From Acidiphilium multivorum AIU301 (GTDB lineage: Bacteria; Pseudomonadota; Alphaproteobacteria; Acetobacterales; Acetobacteraceae), in NCBI RefSeq assembly GCF_000202835.1, contig NC_015186.1:1240001-1304000 (forward strand): a stretch of 64,000 bases of DNA, written 5' to 3'. Below the pieces are notes generated by a model. It worked only from the letters and a program-made list of their open reading frames with translations, made no database searches and was not told where the DNA came from. Both the position numbers and the translations under genes were made by a program. Of this stretch, positions 29,108 through 37,922 are shown piece after piece. The stretch's first letter is position 1. Every line of letters starts with the position of its first letter.

Positions 29108-30551
29108 GACCGCCGATACCTCTTCCAAACCGAATATGACGAATTCTGGTGCCGATCAGGCCGGAACGCAACCATCCCGCCTGCAATGGGGCGGACGATT
29201 TGCCGCCGGTCCCGCATCCGTGATGCAGGCGATCAATGCCTCGATCGGGTTCGATCAGCGGCTCTGGCGGGAGGATATCGAAGGCAGCCTCGCCCATGCC
29301 GGCATGCTCGCCGCGATGGGAATCATCTCCGCCGAGGACGAGGCGGCGATCCGCGCCGGACTCGCCGAGATCGCCGAGGCGATCGCCGAGGGGTCGTTCA
29401 CCTTCGATCCCGCGCTCGAGGACATCCACACCAATATCGAGGCCTGGCTGGTCGCGCGCATCGGCGAGGCCGGGCGCCGGCTGCACACCGCGCGCAGCCG
29501 CAACGACCAGGTGGCGACCGATTTCCGCCTCTGGGTGCGCAACGCGATCGACAGTCTCGACGGCCAGGTGCGCGAGCTGATGCGCGCGCTGGCCGACCGC
29601 GCGGCCGAACACGCGGCCACCATCATGCCTGGCTTCACCCATCTGCAGACCGCCCAGCCGGTGACGCTCGGGCATCACCTGCTCGCCTATGTCGAGATGC
29701 TGTCGCGCGACCGCGGCCGCCTCGCCGATGCGCGCCGGCGGCTGAACGAATGCCCGCTCGGCGCGGCCGCCCTCGCCGGCACCACCTTCCCGATCGACCG
29801 CAGCATGACCGCCGCCGCCCTCGGCTTCGACCGGCCGACCGCGAATTCGCTCGATTCGGTCTCGGACCGCGACTTCGCGCTTGAATTCCTCTCCGCCCTC
29901 TCCATCCTCGCGATGCATCTTTCGCGTTTCGCCGAGGAGATCATCATCTGGACCAGCGCGCCCTATCGCTTCATCCGGCTGTCCGACGCCTATACCACCG
30001 GCTCGTCGATTATGCCGCAGAAGCGCAACCCGGACGCCGCCGAACTCGCCCGCGCCAAGGCCGGGCGGATCTTCGGGGCGCTCACCGGCCTGCTCGCGGT
30101 GATGAAGGGCCTGCCGCTCGCCTATGCGAAGGACATGCAGGAGGACAAGGAGCCGGTGTTCGACGCCGCCGATGCCGCCGAACTCTGCCTCGCCGCGATG
30201 ACCGGCATGGTGCGCGACATGATGCCGGACGTGCTGCGGATGCGATCCGTGGCCGGCGCCGATTTCTCGACCGCGACCGATCTTGCAGACTATCTCGTGC
30301 GCGATCTCGGCCTGCCCTTCCGCACCGCCCATCACGTCACCGGCCGGATCGTGAGCGAGGCCGAGTCGCGCGGGCTCGAGCTCGTCGCCCTGCCGCTCTC
30401 GGTCATGCAGGAGGTCGAGCCGCGGATCACCGAGGCGGTGTATGATGTGCTGACCATCGAGGCCTCGGTCGCCGCCCGCCGCACCCTCGGCGGCACCGCG
30501 CCCGACAATGTCGCCCGCGCCGCCGCGCGCTGGCAGGAGACGCTGGCATGA
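29106..30551 (+). CDS. argH: Argininosuccinate lyase
   Basis: Last enzyme of arginine synthesis, splitting argininosuccinate into arginine and fumarate. It is 481 aa if started at ATG 29106, or 471 aa from ATG 29136; the second would free the tlpA start region. The sequence LQWGGRF begins the conserved core, with [17 protein letters not shown] and the fumarase-superfamily signature [12 protein letters not shown]. It overlaps the tiny lipoprotein gene downstream by four bases, giving the argH-lptM-lysA order typical of alphaproteobacteria. Confidence 0.95.
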   Translation: MTADTSSKPNMTNSGADQAGTQPSRLQWGGRFAAGPASVMQAINASIGFDQRLWREDIEGSLAHAGMLAAMGIISAEDEAAIRAGLAEIAEAIAEGSFTFDPALEDIHTNIEAWLVARIGEAGRRLHTARSRNDQVATDFRLWVRNAIDSLDGQVRELMRALADRAAEHAATIMPGFTHLQTAQPVTLGHHLLAYVEMLSRDRGRLADARRRLNECPLGAAALAGTTFPIDRSMTAAALGFDRPTANSLDSVSDRDFALEFLSALSILAMHLSRFAEEIIIWTSAPYRFIRLSDAYTTGSSIMPQKRNPDAAELARAKAGRIFGALTGLLAVMKGLPLAYAKDMQEDKEPVFDAADAAELCLAAMTGMVRDMMPDVLRMRSVAGADFSTATDLADYLVRDLGLPFRTAHHVTGRIVSEAESRGLELVALPLSVMQEVEPRITEAVYDVLTIEASVAARRTLGGTAPDNVARAAARWQETLA

Positions 30552-30676
30552 CCCGCTCGCTGCTGCTCGTCCTGCTCGCCTGCGCCGCTCTCGCCGCCTG
30601 CGGCCGGGCCGGCGCGCCCTCGCCGCCCGGCCCGGCGAGCCAGGTGATCTACCCGCATCAATATCCCTCCGAATGA
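30548..30676 (+). CDS. lptM: LptM-like small lipoprotein, 42 aa
   Basis: A very short ORF between argH and lysA, overlapping both by four bases (ATGA on each side). It encodes [19 protein letters not shown] with lipobox LAAC (Cys18), then a Pro/Gly-rich tail ending HQYPSE. This size, composition and place match LptM/YifL-type lipoproteins, which in E. coli help the LptD translocon form its disulfides. The call rests on synteny and lipobox, as little sequence is available. Confidence 0.8.
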   Translation: MTRSLLLVLLACAALAACGRAGAPSPPGPASQVIYPHQYPSE

Positions 30677-31989
30677 TGAACGCCCTCACCCGCGACCAGG
30701 CCTGGCACCGTCTCGTCGCCGCCCGGCCGAACCTTTCGTTCCACGCGATGGACGGGCTGTGCCTCGATGACGTGCCGCTCGCGTCCATCGCCGCCGCCCA
30801 CGGCACGCCCACCTGGGTCTACAGCGCCGCGACGATCGAGGGGCGGCTCGCCGCCCTGCGCGCGGCCTTCGCCGGCGAGGGGCTGGCGCCGGCGATCCGC
30901 TACGCCGTGAAGGCGAACGACCACCTCGCGATCCTCGGCCTGGTGCGGGCCGGCGGCGCCGGGGCGGACGTGACCAGTGCCGGCGAATTCGCCCGCGCCG
31001 AGGCCGCCGGGATCGCGCCGGGGGCGATGGTGTTCTCCGGCGTGGGCAAGCGGGAGGACGAGCTGCGCCGCGCGCTCGCCGCCGGCATCGGCCAGCTCAA
31101 TGTCGAAAGCGCCGAGGAGCTGGAGATGATCTCCGGCATCGCCGCGGCGATGGGAGTTGCCGCACCGGTCGCGCTGCGGGTGAACCCGGATGTCGCCGCC
31201 GGCGGGCACGACAAGATCAGCACCGGCCGGAAGGGCGACAAGTTCGGCATCGGCTTCGATGACGCGGGCGCGCTGTATCGCCATGCCGCGGCGCTGCCGG
31301 GCATCGAGGCGGTCGGGTTTTCCACCCATATCGGCAGCCAGATCTTCGCGCCCGCCGCCTTCGAGGCGGCTTACCGGCGCGTGCTCGGCCTGATCGGGGC
31401 GCTGCGCGGCGAGGGGCTCGCGGTGCGCCGCCTCGACCTCGGCGGCGGCTTCGGCATTCCCTATGACGATGGCACCGCCTTCCCCTTCGCGGCGCAGGCG
31501 GCGATGGTCCGCCGCGTGCTCGGCGGCCACGATCTGGAGCTGATCGTCGAACCCGGCCGCTGGCTCGTCGGCCCGGCCGGCGTGCTGCTCGCCCGCGTGA
31601 CGCTCGTCAAGCGCGCCGGAGCGGAACGGTTCGTCGTGCTCGATGCCGGGATGAACGACCTGATTCGCCCGGCGCTCTATGGCGCGCGGCACGGCATCGT
31701 CCCGGTCGGCGCCGCCGATGCCGCGGGCGCCCCGGCGCCGGCCGAGGTGGTCGGTCCGGTCTGCGAGAGCAGCGACCGTTTCGGCACCCACGACCTGCCA
31801 GAACTTGCCCCCGGCGCGCTGGTCGCGCTGCTCGATGCCGGGGCCTATGGCGCGACGATGAGCAGCACCTATAACGGCCGCCCCTTCGCCGCCCAGGTGA
31901 TGATCGCCGACGGCGCGCCGCAGCTGATCCGCCGGCGCCAGGCGCTGGATGAACTCTGGCGCGACGAGATCGTGCCGCCGCGCCGGTAA
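30673..31989 (+). CDS. lysA: Diaminopimelate decarboxylase
   Basis: PLP enzyme that makes L-lysine from meso-diaminopimelate. It is 438 aa from ATG 30673, which overlaps the lptM stop. The fold type III barrel shows the cofactor lysine Lys80 in RYAVKANDH, and HIGSQI, the GGGFG phosphate loop and EPGRWLVG. The C-terminal active-site segment GPVCESSDRFG carries the conserved Cys-Glu-Ser-x-Asp. Its TAA overlaps the ATG of the DUF4175 gene by one base. Confidence 0.95.
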   Translation: MMNALTRDQAWHRLVAARPNLSFHAMDGLCLDDVPLASIAAAHGTPTWVYSAATIEGRLAALRAAFAGEGLAPAIRYAVKANDHLAILGLVRAGGAGADVTSAGEFARAEAAGIAPGAMVFSGVGKREDELRRALAAGIGQLNVESAEELEMISGIAAAMGVAAPVALRVNPDVAAGGHDKISTGRKGDKFGIGFDDAGALYRHAAALPGIEAVGFSTHIGSQIFAPAAFEAAYRRVLGLIGALRGEGLAVRRLDLGGGFGIPYDDGTAFPFAAQAAMVRRVLGGHDLELIVEPGRWLVGPAGVLLARVTLVKRAGAERFVVLDAGMNDLIRPALYGARHGIVPVGAADAAGAPAPAEVVGPVCESSDRFGTHDLPELAPGALVALLDAGAYGATMSSTYNGRPFAAQVMIADGAPQLIRRRQALDELWRDEIVPPRR

Positions 31990-34292
31990 TGCCGGCGGCG
32001 CGCCTCGCCCGGCTGCGGCGGCGGGCGCGCCGCGTGCTGGCGATCGAGGCCGTCGCCATTGCCGCGATGCTGCCCGCTTGCGTGATCGCGGTGTTCCTCA
32101 TCGTCGGCCTCGCCGGATTCGGCGGCTGGAAGGCGGATCTCGCCGGCCTGATCGCCCTTGCCTTCGCGCTCCGCCACGCGATCCGGCGCTATCGCCCGCC
32201 CGCGCCCGAGGCCGCCGACCGCCGCATCGAGCGCGATTCCCGCCTGCCGCACCGCCCGCTCGCCGCCCTTGGCGACGAACCGGCGCTGGCCGGCGCGATG
32301 CCGCTCTGGGATGCGCACCGCGCCCGGCTCGACCGTTCGCTCGCCACCGCAAGGGTCGGCCTGCCGCGGCCGGATTTCGCGGCGCATGATCCGTTCGCGC
32401 TGCGCTTCCTGCTCCTGCTCGGCCTGATCGCCGCGTGGATCGCCGCCGGATCGCAGGCCGGGCCACGGCTTGCGGCCAGTGTCGATTTCACCTCGCCCTT
32501 CGCCCGCCCCGGCCTTGGCGTGCAGGCCTGGATCACCCCGCCGCGCTGGGCCGGAACCACGCCGCGCCTGATCGGCGCCGGAACCGGCAAGGTCCGCGCG
32601 CTCGCGGGCTCGACCCTGTCGGTCGTCGTCACCGGCGCGGGCAGCGCCGCGCCAGCCGCGCGGATCGCCGGCAAGGCGCTCGATTTCACGAATATCGCGA
32701 CCGGCAGCTTCCGCGCCCGCCTCCGGCTCGACCATACGGCGACGCTGACGATCGGGCCGTTCTGGAACCGCATCGCGCGGTACCGGATCACGGTGATCGA
32801 GCCGACCCCGCCGCGGATCGGCTTCGCCGCCCCACCCGGGCCGGCCGGTGATGGGCAGCATGTGGCCCTCGCCTGGCGCGGCACCAGCCGCTACGGCCTC
32901 ACCGCCCTCGGCCTCGACATGGCGCCCGTGGATGCGCCGGGCGCGGTGCCCGACCATGCCGCCCTGCCAGCGCCCCCCGCGCACGCGGCCTCATTCGCCG
33001 GCAGCGCCCGGCTTGATCTGCTCGCCAGCCCACTCGCCGGCATGATGGTGGACGGCACGCTGGCCGCCGTGAACCGCGACGGCCAGACCGGCACCTCCTC
33101 GCCCGCGCGGTTCCAACTCCCCGCCCCCGCCCTGCACAATCAGGTCGCGCGGGCGATCGAGGTCCTCCGGCACGACCTCGCGCTCGGCACGCCGGGGCGC
33201 ACGGTGCTCGCGGCGCGACTCCGCGCGCTCGCCGCGGCGCCGCCGGGTCCGCTTACGCCCGGCACGCGCAAGGCACTCGCGCGCTTCGCCGCCGGCTTCG
33301 GGCCGGCAACGCCGGATTACGCCCAGGCCCAGGCCAGCCTCTGGATGCTCGTCCAGCGCGCCGAACTCGGCGCGACCTACAAGGCGGTGCAGAAATTTGA
33401 TGAAGCCGCCCAGGCACTGCGCCAGGCGCTGAAGCGCGGCCTCGCCGGCCATCCGGCCGACCGGCAGACAATCGAACGGCTGATATCGCGCCTCGACCGC
33501 GCCATGCAGGCAAGGCAGGCCGCGCACGGCACGCCGGACGCCCGCGCCGCCGCGCGGAGGAGCGCCATCGACCGTCTGGCCCACCGGATCGAGAACGAAC
33601 TGGCGGCGGGCGAAACGGCCCGGGCCCGGCAGGACCTGGCGAAACTCCGGCAGATGCTCGACCGGATGCAGAACCCGAGCGCCCGTTCGGAGTCGCAGGC
33701 GGCGCAGCGGCAGCAGGAGGCGGCGCGTCATCTCGCCTCCATCATGCGCCAGGAGGCGCGGCTGATGGACCAGACGGCGCAGCGGGCAACGGTGCCCAGG
33801 TTCGGCAACCAGGCGGCAATTCCAGAGTCGAGTCCGTCGGCGGGGCTGGCCGGGCGGCAGGATGCGCTGCGCCGCCAGCTTTCATCCGCCGCCAGAGCCA
33901 TGGCGGGCGCGGGACTGCCGGGGCAGGCGCAACTCGGTCATGGCCAGCAGGCGATGGCGAGCGCCGGGAACGCGCTCCGCGCGGGCGACATGCGGGCCGG
34001 GCTGTCCGGCGAGCGGGCAGCGATCGCGGCGCTGCAACAGGCACAGAACGCCCTCGCGACGATGCCCGGCAAGGCGGCGATGCCGGGCGGCGGGCCTTCG
34101 GGCCTCGGCCAGCATGCCGCCGGCGGCGCGGGCGAGTTCGGCAACCAGAACGACAGCACGGTCAGCATCGGCAAGGCCGGCGCGCATTCCGACGCCAGGC
34201 GGATCCAGGGCGAACTGATCCGGCGCGACGCCGCGCCCGGCCTGCCGCCCGAAGCGCATCGCTATTACGGCAGGCTGCTCGGCGGCGAATGA
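31989..34292 (+). CDS. DUF4175 / TIGR02302 family membrane protein
   Basis: A 767-aa protein of an alphaproteobacterial family of unknown function, always near lysA in the genomes I recall. Hydrophobic segments lie at about residues 17-41, 46-62 and 136-153. A long, probably periplasmic part follows with beta-rich regions (ITPPRWAGTTPRLIG), then an Ala/Arg/Gln-rich helical region from about residue 450 with many QAR/RQE motifs, and a low-complexity Gly/Met/Gln tail. It ends PEAHRYYGRLLGGE, a conserved end in the family. No catalytic motif is seen. Confidence 0.82.
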   Translation: MPAARLARLRRRARRVLAIEAVAIAAMLPACVIAVFLIVGLAGFGGWKADLAGLIALAFALRHAIRRYRPPAPEAADRRIERDSRLPHRPLAALGDEPALAGAMPLWDAHRARLDRSLATARVGLPRPDFAAHDPFALRFLLLLGLIAAWIAAGSQAGPRLAASVDFTSPFARPGLGVQAWITPPRWAGTTPRLIGAGTGKVRALAGSTLSVVVTGAGSAAPAARIAGKALDFTNIATGSFRARLRLDHTATLTIGPFWNRIARYRITVIEPTPPRIGFAAPPGPAGDGQHVALAWRGTSRYGLTALGLDMAPVDAPGAVPDHAALPAPPAHAASFAGSARLDLLASPLAGMMVDGTLAAVNRDGQTGTSSPARFQLPAPALHNQVARAIEVLRHDLALGTPGRTVLAARLRALAAAPPGPLTPGTRKALARFAAGFGPATPDYAQAQASLWMLVQRAELGATYKAVQKFDEAAQALRQALKRGLAGHPADRQTIERLISRLDRAMQARQAAHGTPDARAAARRSAIDRLAHRIENELAAGETARARQDLAKLRQMLDRMQNPSARSESQAAQRQQEAARHLASIMRQEARLMDQTAQRATVPRFGNQAAIPESSPSAGLAGRQDALRRQLSSAARAMAGAGLPGQAQLGHGQQAMASAGNALRAGDMRAGLSGERAAIAALQQAQNALATMPGKAAMPGGGPSGLGQHAAGGAGEFGNQNDSTVSIGKAGAHSDARRIQGELIRRDAAPGLPPEAHRYYGRLLGGE

Positions 34293-34349
34293 CGCCCTGC
34301 CCCGACCGGAGGCGGGAGGGGCGGAGCGCCGAAGGCCGCTTCCGGCCGG

Positions 34350-35159
34350 TCAGTCCTTTCGGGGCAGGCGGCGGGAACTCCCGGTCTCGCCATGCGCGGC
34401 GACCAATTCCTCGTATTGCTGCGGCGGCAGGTAGTCGGCGAGGATCTTCATCGGCGGCCCGTCGGCGCGGATCTGCCCGCCATCGAGCCAGAGCAGACGG
34501 TTGCACCACTCCACGAGGATCGAGGCGCTGTGACTGGCGAGGACAAGCACCTCCGCATGGCGCACCATGCCCTCGACGCGGTCCTTCGCCTTTTCCATGA
34601 AGGCGGCGTCGCCGGCGAGGATCCATTCGTCCATCAGCAGGATCTCGGGGGGAAACGCCGTCGCCATCGCGAAGGCGAGGCGCACCACCATGCCCGAGGA
34701 ATAGTTGCGCACCGGCAGGTCGAGGAACTGGGCGAGTTCGGAGAAATCCTCGACATCCGCCTCGAGCCGGTCGATTTCGGGACGCGCGAGGCCGAGATAC
34801 TGGCCACGCAGGCGGATGTTCTCGCGCCCGGTGAGGTCGGGGTTCATCCCCTGGCCGGGATCGAGCAGCGAGGTCAGCCGCCCTTCCATCGAAAGCGACC
34901 CGACCGTCGGCTGGTAGATTCCGGAAAGCGCGCGCAGCAGCGTGGTCTTGCCCGAGCCGTTCGAGCCGATCAGGCCGAGCCGGTCTCCCGACCTCAGCGA
35001 GAAGGAGATGTTGCGCAGCGCCTGCACGACCGGCCGGCTACGCTGGTCCCGCGCGAAACGCGACGAGGCATGGCCGATCAGGGTCTTCTTCAGCGACCGG
35101 CTTTCCGCGTGATAGAGCGGAAAGTCGACGGAAATGTTGAACGCGGTCAGATGGGTCAT
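34350..35159 (-). CDS. Polysaccharide-export ABC ATPase (Wzt/KpsT type)
   Basis: A 269-aa ATP-binding subunit that powers export of a capsule, O-antigen or teichoic-like polymer with the permease upstream. Walker A GSNGSGKT is at 65-72; the signature is YSSGMVVRLAF, Walker B ILLMDEWILAGD, and the H-loop ASHS. The N-terminal SRSLKKTLIG stretch is typical of this subfamily. There is no C-terminal carbohydrate-binding domain, so it is more like KpsT or RfbE than the long Wzt of E. coli O9a. The start lies 3 bp after the permease stop. Confidence 0.88.
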   Translation of the reverse strand: MTHLTAFNISVDFPLYHAESRSLKKTLIGHASSRFARDQRSRPVVQALRNISFSLRSGDRLGLIGSNGSGKTTLLRALSGIYQPTVGSLSMEGRLTSLLDPGQGMNPDLTGRENIRLRGQYLGLARPEIDRLEADVEDFSELAQFLDLPVRNYSSGMVVRLAFAMATAFPPEILLMDEWILAGDAAFMEKAKDRVEGMVRHAEVLVLASHSASILVEWCNRLLWLDGGQIRADGPPMKILADYLPPQQYEELVAAHGETGSSRRLPRKD

Positions 35160-35162
35160 GGC

Positions 35163-36044
35163 TTACACCCAGTATGCCACGCGGCCGCGCATGCGGGCGA
35201 AGCCGACCGCGGCGAGCAGGACCAGAAGGGCGGACACGAACACGGCCTCGAGGCCGATCTGCAGGCTGATCGGCGTGCCAAGCAGCGGCGCCCTGAGAAT
35301 TTCGAGGATCGGGTAGAAGGGGTTGAACTCGATGAGCAGCTTGCCGAGCGGATGGCTGTTCAGCACCTTCGCATACCAGATCACCGGCGTGATGAAGAAG
35401 GCGATCTGCATGACCGACAGGATGATCTGCGGCAGGTCGCGGAAGCGGGCGCAGAGCGCGCCCATCAGCAGCGAGATCGCGACGGCGTCGATCATCCACA
35501 AGGCGAGCGCCGGGATGGCGAGCAGCGAATACAGGCTCTGATGCACGTCCATGATCGCGAAGACGACGACGATGACGATCAGGTTATGGGCGAGCACGAT
35601 CGTGTTGCGCACCACGTTGCGCGCCGCATGCACGACGAAGGGCATCCGCGTGCCCTTGATCAGCGTGTCGCTCTGGGAGAAGCAGGTGCTGCCCTCGGAG
35701 ATCAGGGTGTTGAGATACGTCCAGAGCACCATCGAGATGGCGAGATACGGCAGGTAGGTGTGGATGTCGGTGCGGAAGAGCACGCCGTAGAGAAAGGCCA
35801 TTGCCGCCACCTGGACGCCGGTGGAGATGGTCAGCCAGAACGGCCCCAGCGCCGAGCCGCGATAGCGGAGCTTGATGTCGTAGAAGGCGAGCGTCCAGAT
35901 CAGGCGCCAGAGCTTTGCTCCCTCGACCAGATCGGTCGAAGCCAGTCGCACGCGCTGGCCCCAGCCGCGATCGGCCGACAGGGTGAAATGCGATTGTTTG
36001 CGAAACGTGCTCAGCGCCGGCGCGGCCGGTGTCGTGTCGTTCAT
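35163..36044 (-). CDS. Polysaccharide-export ABC permease (Wzm/KpsM type)
   Basis: A 293-aa ABC-2 permease. After a cytoplasmic N-terminus come about six membrane helices. YDIKLRYRGSALGPFWLTIS is the conserved amphipathic segment of polysaccharide exporters, and FRDLPQIILSVMQIAFFITPVIWY and NPFYPILEILRAPLLG are other hallmarks. It forms an operon with the ATPase directly downstream. The AT-rich stretch at 36130-36190 is the probable promoter region. No polymer-synthesis genes are adjacent, though a GT4 and a GT2 enzyme occur elsewhere in the window. Confidence 0.88.
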   Translation of the reverse strand: MNDTTPAAPALSTFRKQSHFTLSADRGWGQRVRLASTDLVEGAKLWRLIWTLAFYDIKLRYRGSALGPFWLTISTGVQVAAMAFLYGVLFRTDIHTYLPYLAISMVLWTYLNTLISEGSTCFSQSDTLIKGTRMPFVVHAARNVVRNTIVLAHNLIVIVVVFAIMDVHQSLYSLLAIPALALWMIDAVAISLLMGALCARFRDLPQIILSVMQIAFFITPVIWYAKVLNSHPLGKLLIEFNPFYPILEILRAPLLGTPISLQIGLEAVFVSALLVLLAAVGFARMRGRVAYWV

Positions 36045-36225
36045 GTCGAAATCACTGCTCCTGCCGACAGGGGGCGCGATGGCCCGGGCCGGCCGTGAAT
36101 ATCCGAATCAGCGGATGCCTGATAGCCCGCCAGAAAGCATATAGTGTCAAATCCGATTAAGAATCAGATACATATCATTCATCTCCCTGAGGTTTGATCC
36201 CCGGAGCCCAGGCCGCGTCGTGGCC

Positions 36226-36300
36226 TGGCTGGGGTGGGAGGATTCGAACCTCCGCATGGCGGAATCAAAATCCGCTGCCTTACCGCTTGGCTACACCCCA
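36226..36300 (-). tRNA. tRNA-Gln (anticodon TTG)
   Basis: Reading the minus strand from 36300 gives a complete cloverleaf: 7-bp acceptor stem TGGGGTG/CACCCCA, D arm GCC-AAGCGGTAA-GGC, anticodon arm GCGGA-TTTTGAT-TCCGC with anticodon TTG, and T arm GGAGG-TTCGAAT-CCTCC. The discriminator is G and CCA is encoded. The length of 75 bases with CCA is normal. Confidence 0.96.
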
Positions 36301-36351
36301 TTCGACCCGGTTGATATGGCGTCGGCGCCCGCTCGGCAAGCCCCGTCATGA

Positions 36352-37644
<1,293 letters not shown>

Positions 37645-37687
37645 ACCGCGGCTTCCGCCTCTCCCGACCGCCCCACGGTTTTTCAGG

Positions 37688-37718
37688 CCCGCGCGATGCA
37701 GATCGCGCGGGCCTTTGC
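37688..37718 (+). terminator. Rho-independent terminator after aminotransferase gene
   Basis: A perfect 12-bp GC-rich stem, GGCCCGCGCGAT with ATCGCGCGGGCC, around GCAG, followed by TTTGCG. It lies 43 bp after the stop codon. The T-tract is short, but the stem is very stable. Confidence 0.85.
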
Positions 37719-37777
37719 GTCGATTCGGCATTGTGCGGCCACCCGCTTGCCGGGCCGGCGCCATAAGTCTAGCATAA

Positions 37778-37792
37778 GAACAAACAACGAAC
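37778..37792. promoter_or_regulatory. Candidate LexA (SOS) box upstream of nrdA
   Basis: GAACAAACAACGAAC is a perfect GAAC-N7-GAAC direct repeat, which is GTTC-N7-GTTC on the other strand, the LexA operator form established for alphaproteobacteria. The A-rich spacer fits known examples. It lies in an AT-rich patch about 130 bp before the nrdA ATG. It would link dNTP supply to DNA damage. Confidence 0.55.
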
Positions 37793-37839
37793 ACATAAGA
37801 CCGTCCGGGCCCGACTCGGCGCAAGAGATTTTTTTGGAT

Positions 37840-37887
37840 TAACTTGATCTAGTGGCGATTGCGCGATGCCTACCCAATATGTTGTTA
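37840..37887 (+). promoter_or_regulatory. Candidate NrdR box pair upstream of nrdA
   Basis: Two 16-bp elements, TAACTTGATCTAGTGG (37840-37855) and ACCCAATATGTTGTTA (37872-37887), match the NrdR consensus (ACACwATATaTwGTGT) at roughly 10 and 12 positions. They are separated by 16 bp, giving the three-turn spacing usual for NrdR. They lie directly before the nrdA ATG at 37923, and nrdAB is the classic NrdR target. Confidence 0.6.
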
Positions 37888-37922
37888 TGTGCTTCGCCGA
37901 AACGACGGGAGCCCCCACTGCA

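Noticed and set aside
34294-34369. Long-range inverted repeat between the DUF4175 and wzt-like genes
   Set aside because: The arms (CTGCCCCGA/TCGGGGCAG) are about 55 bp apart and overlap a stop codon; too loose to call a terminator with confidence.
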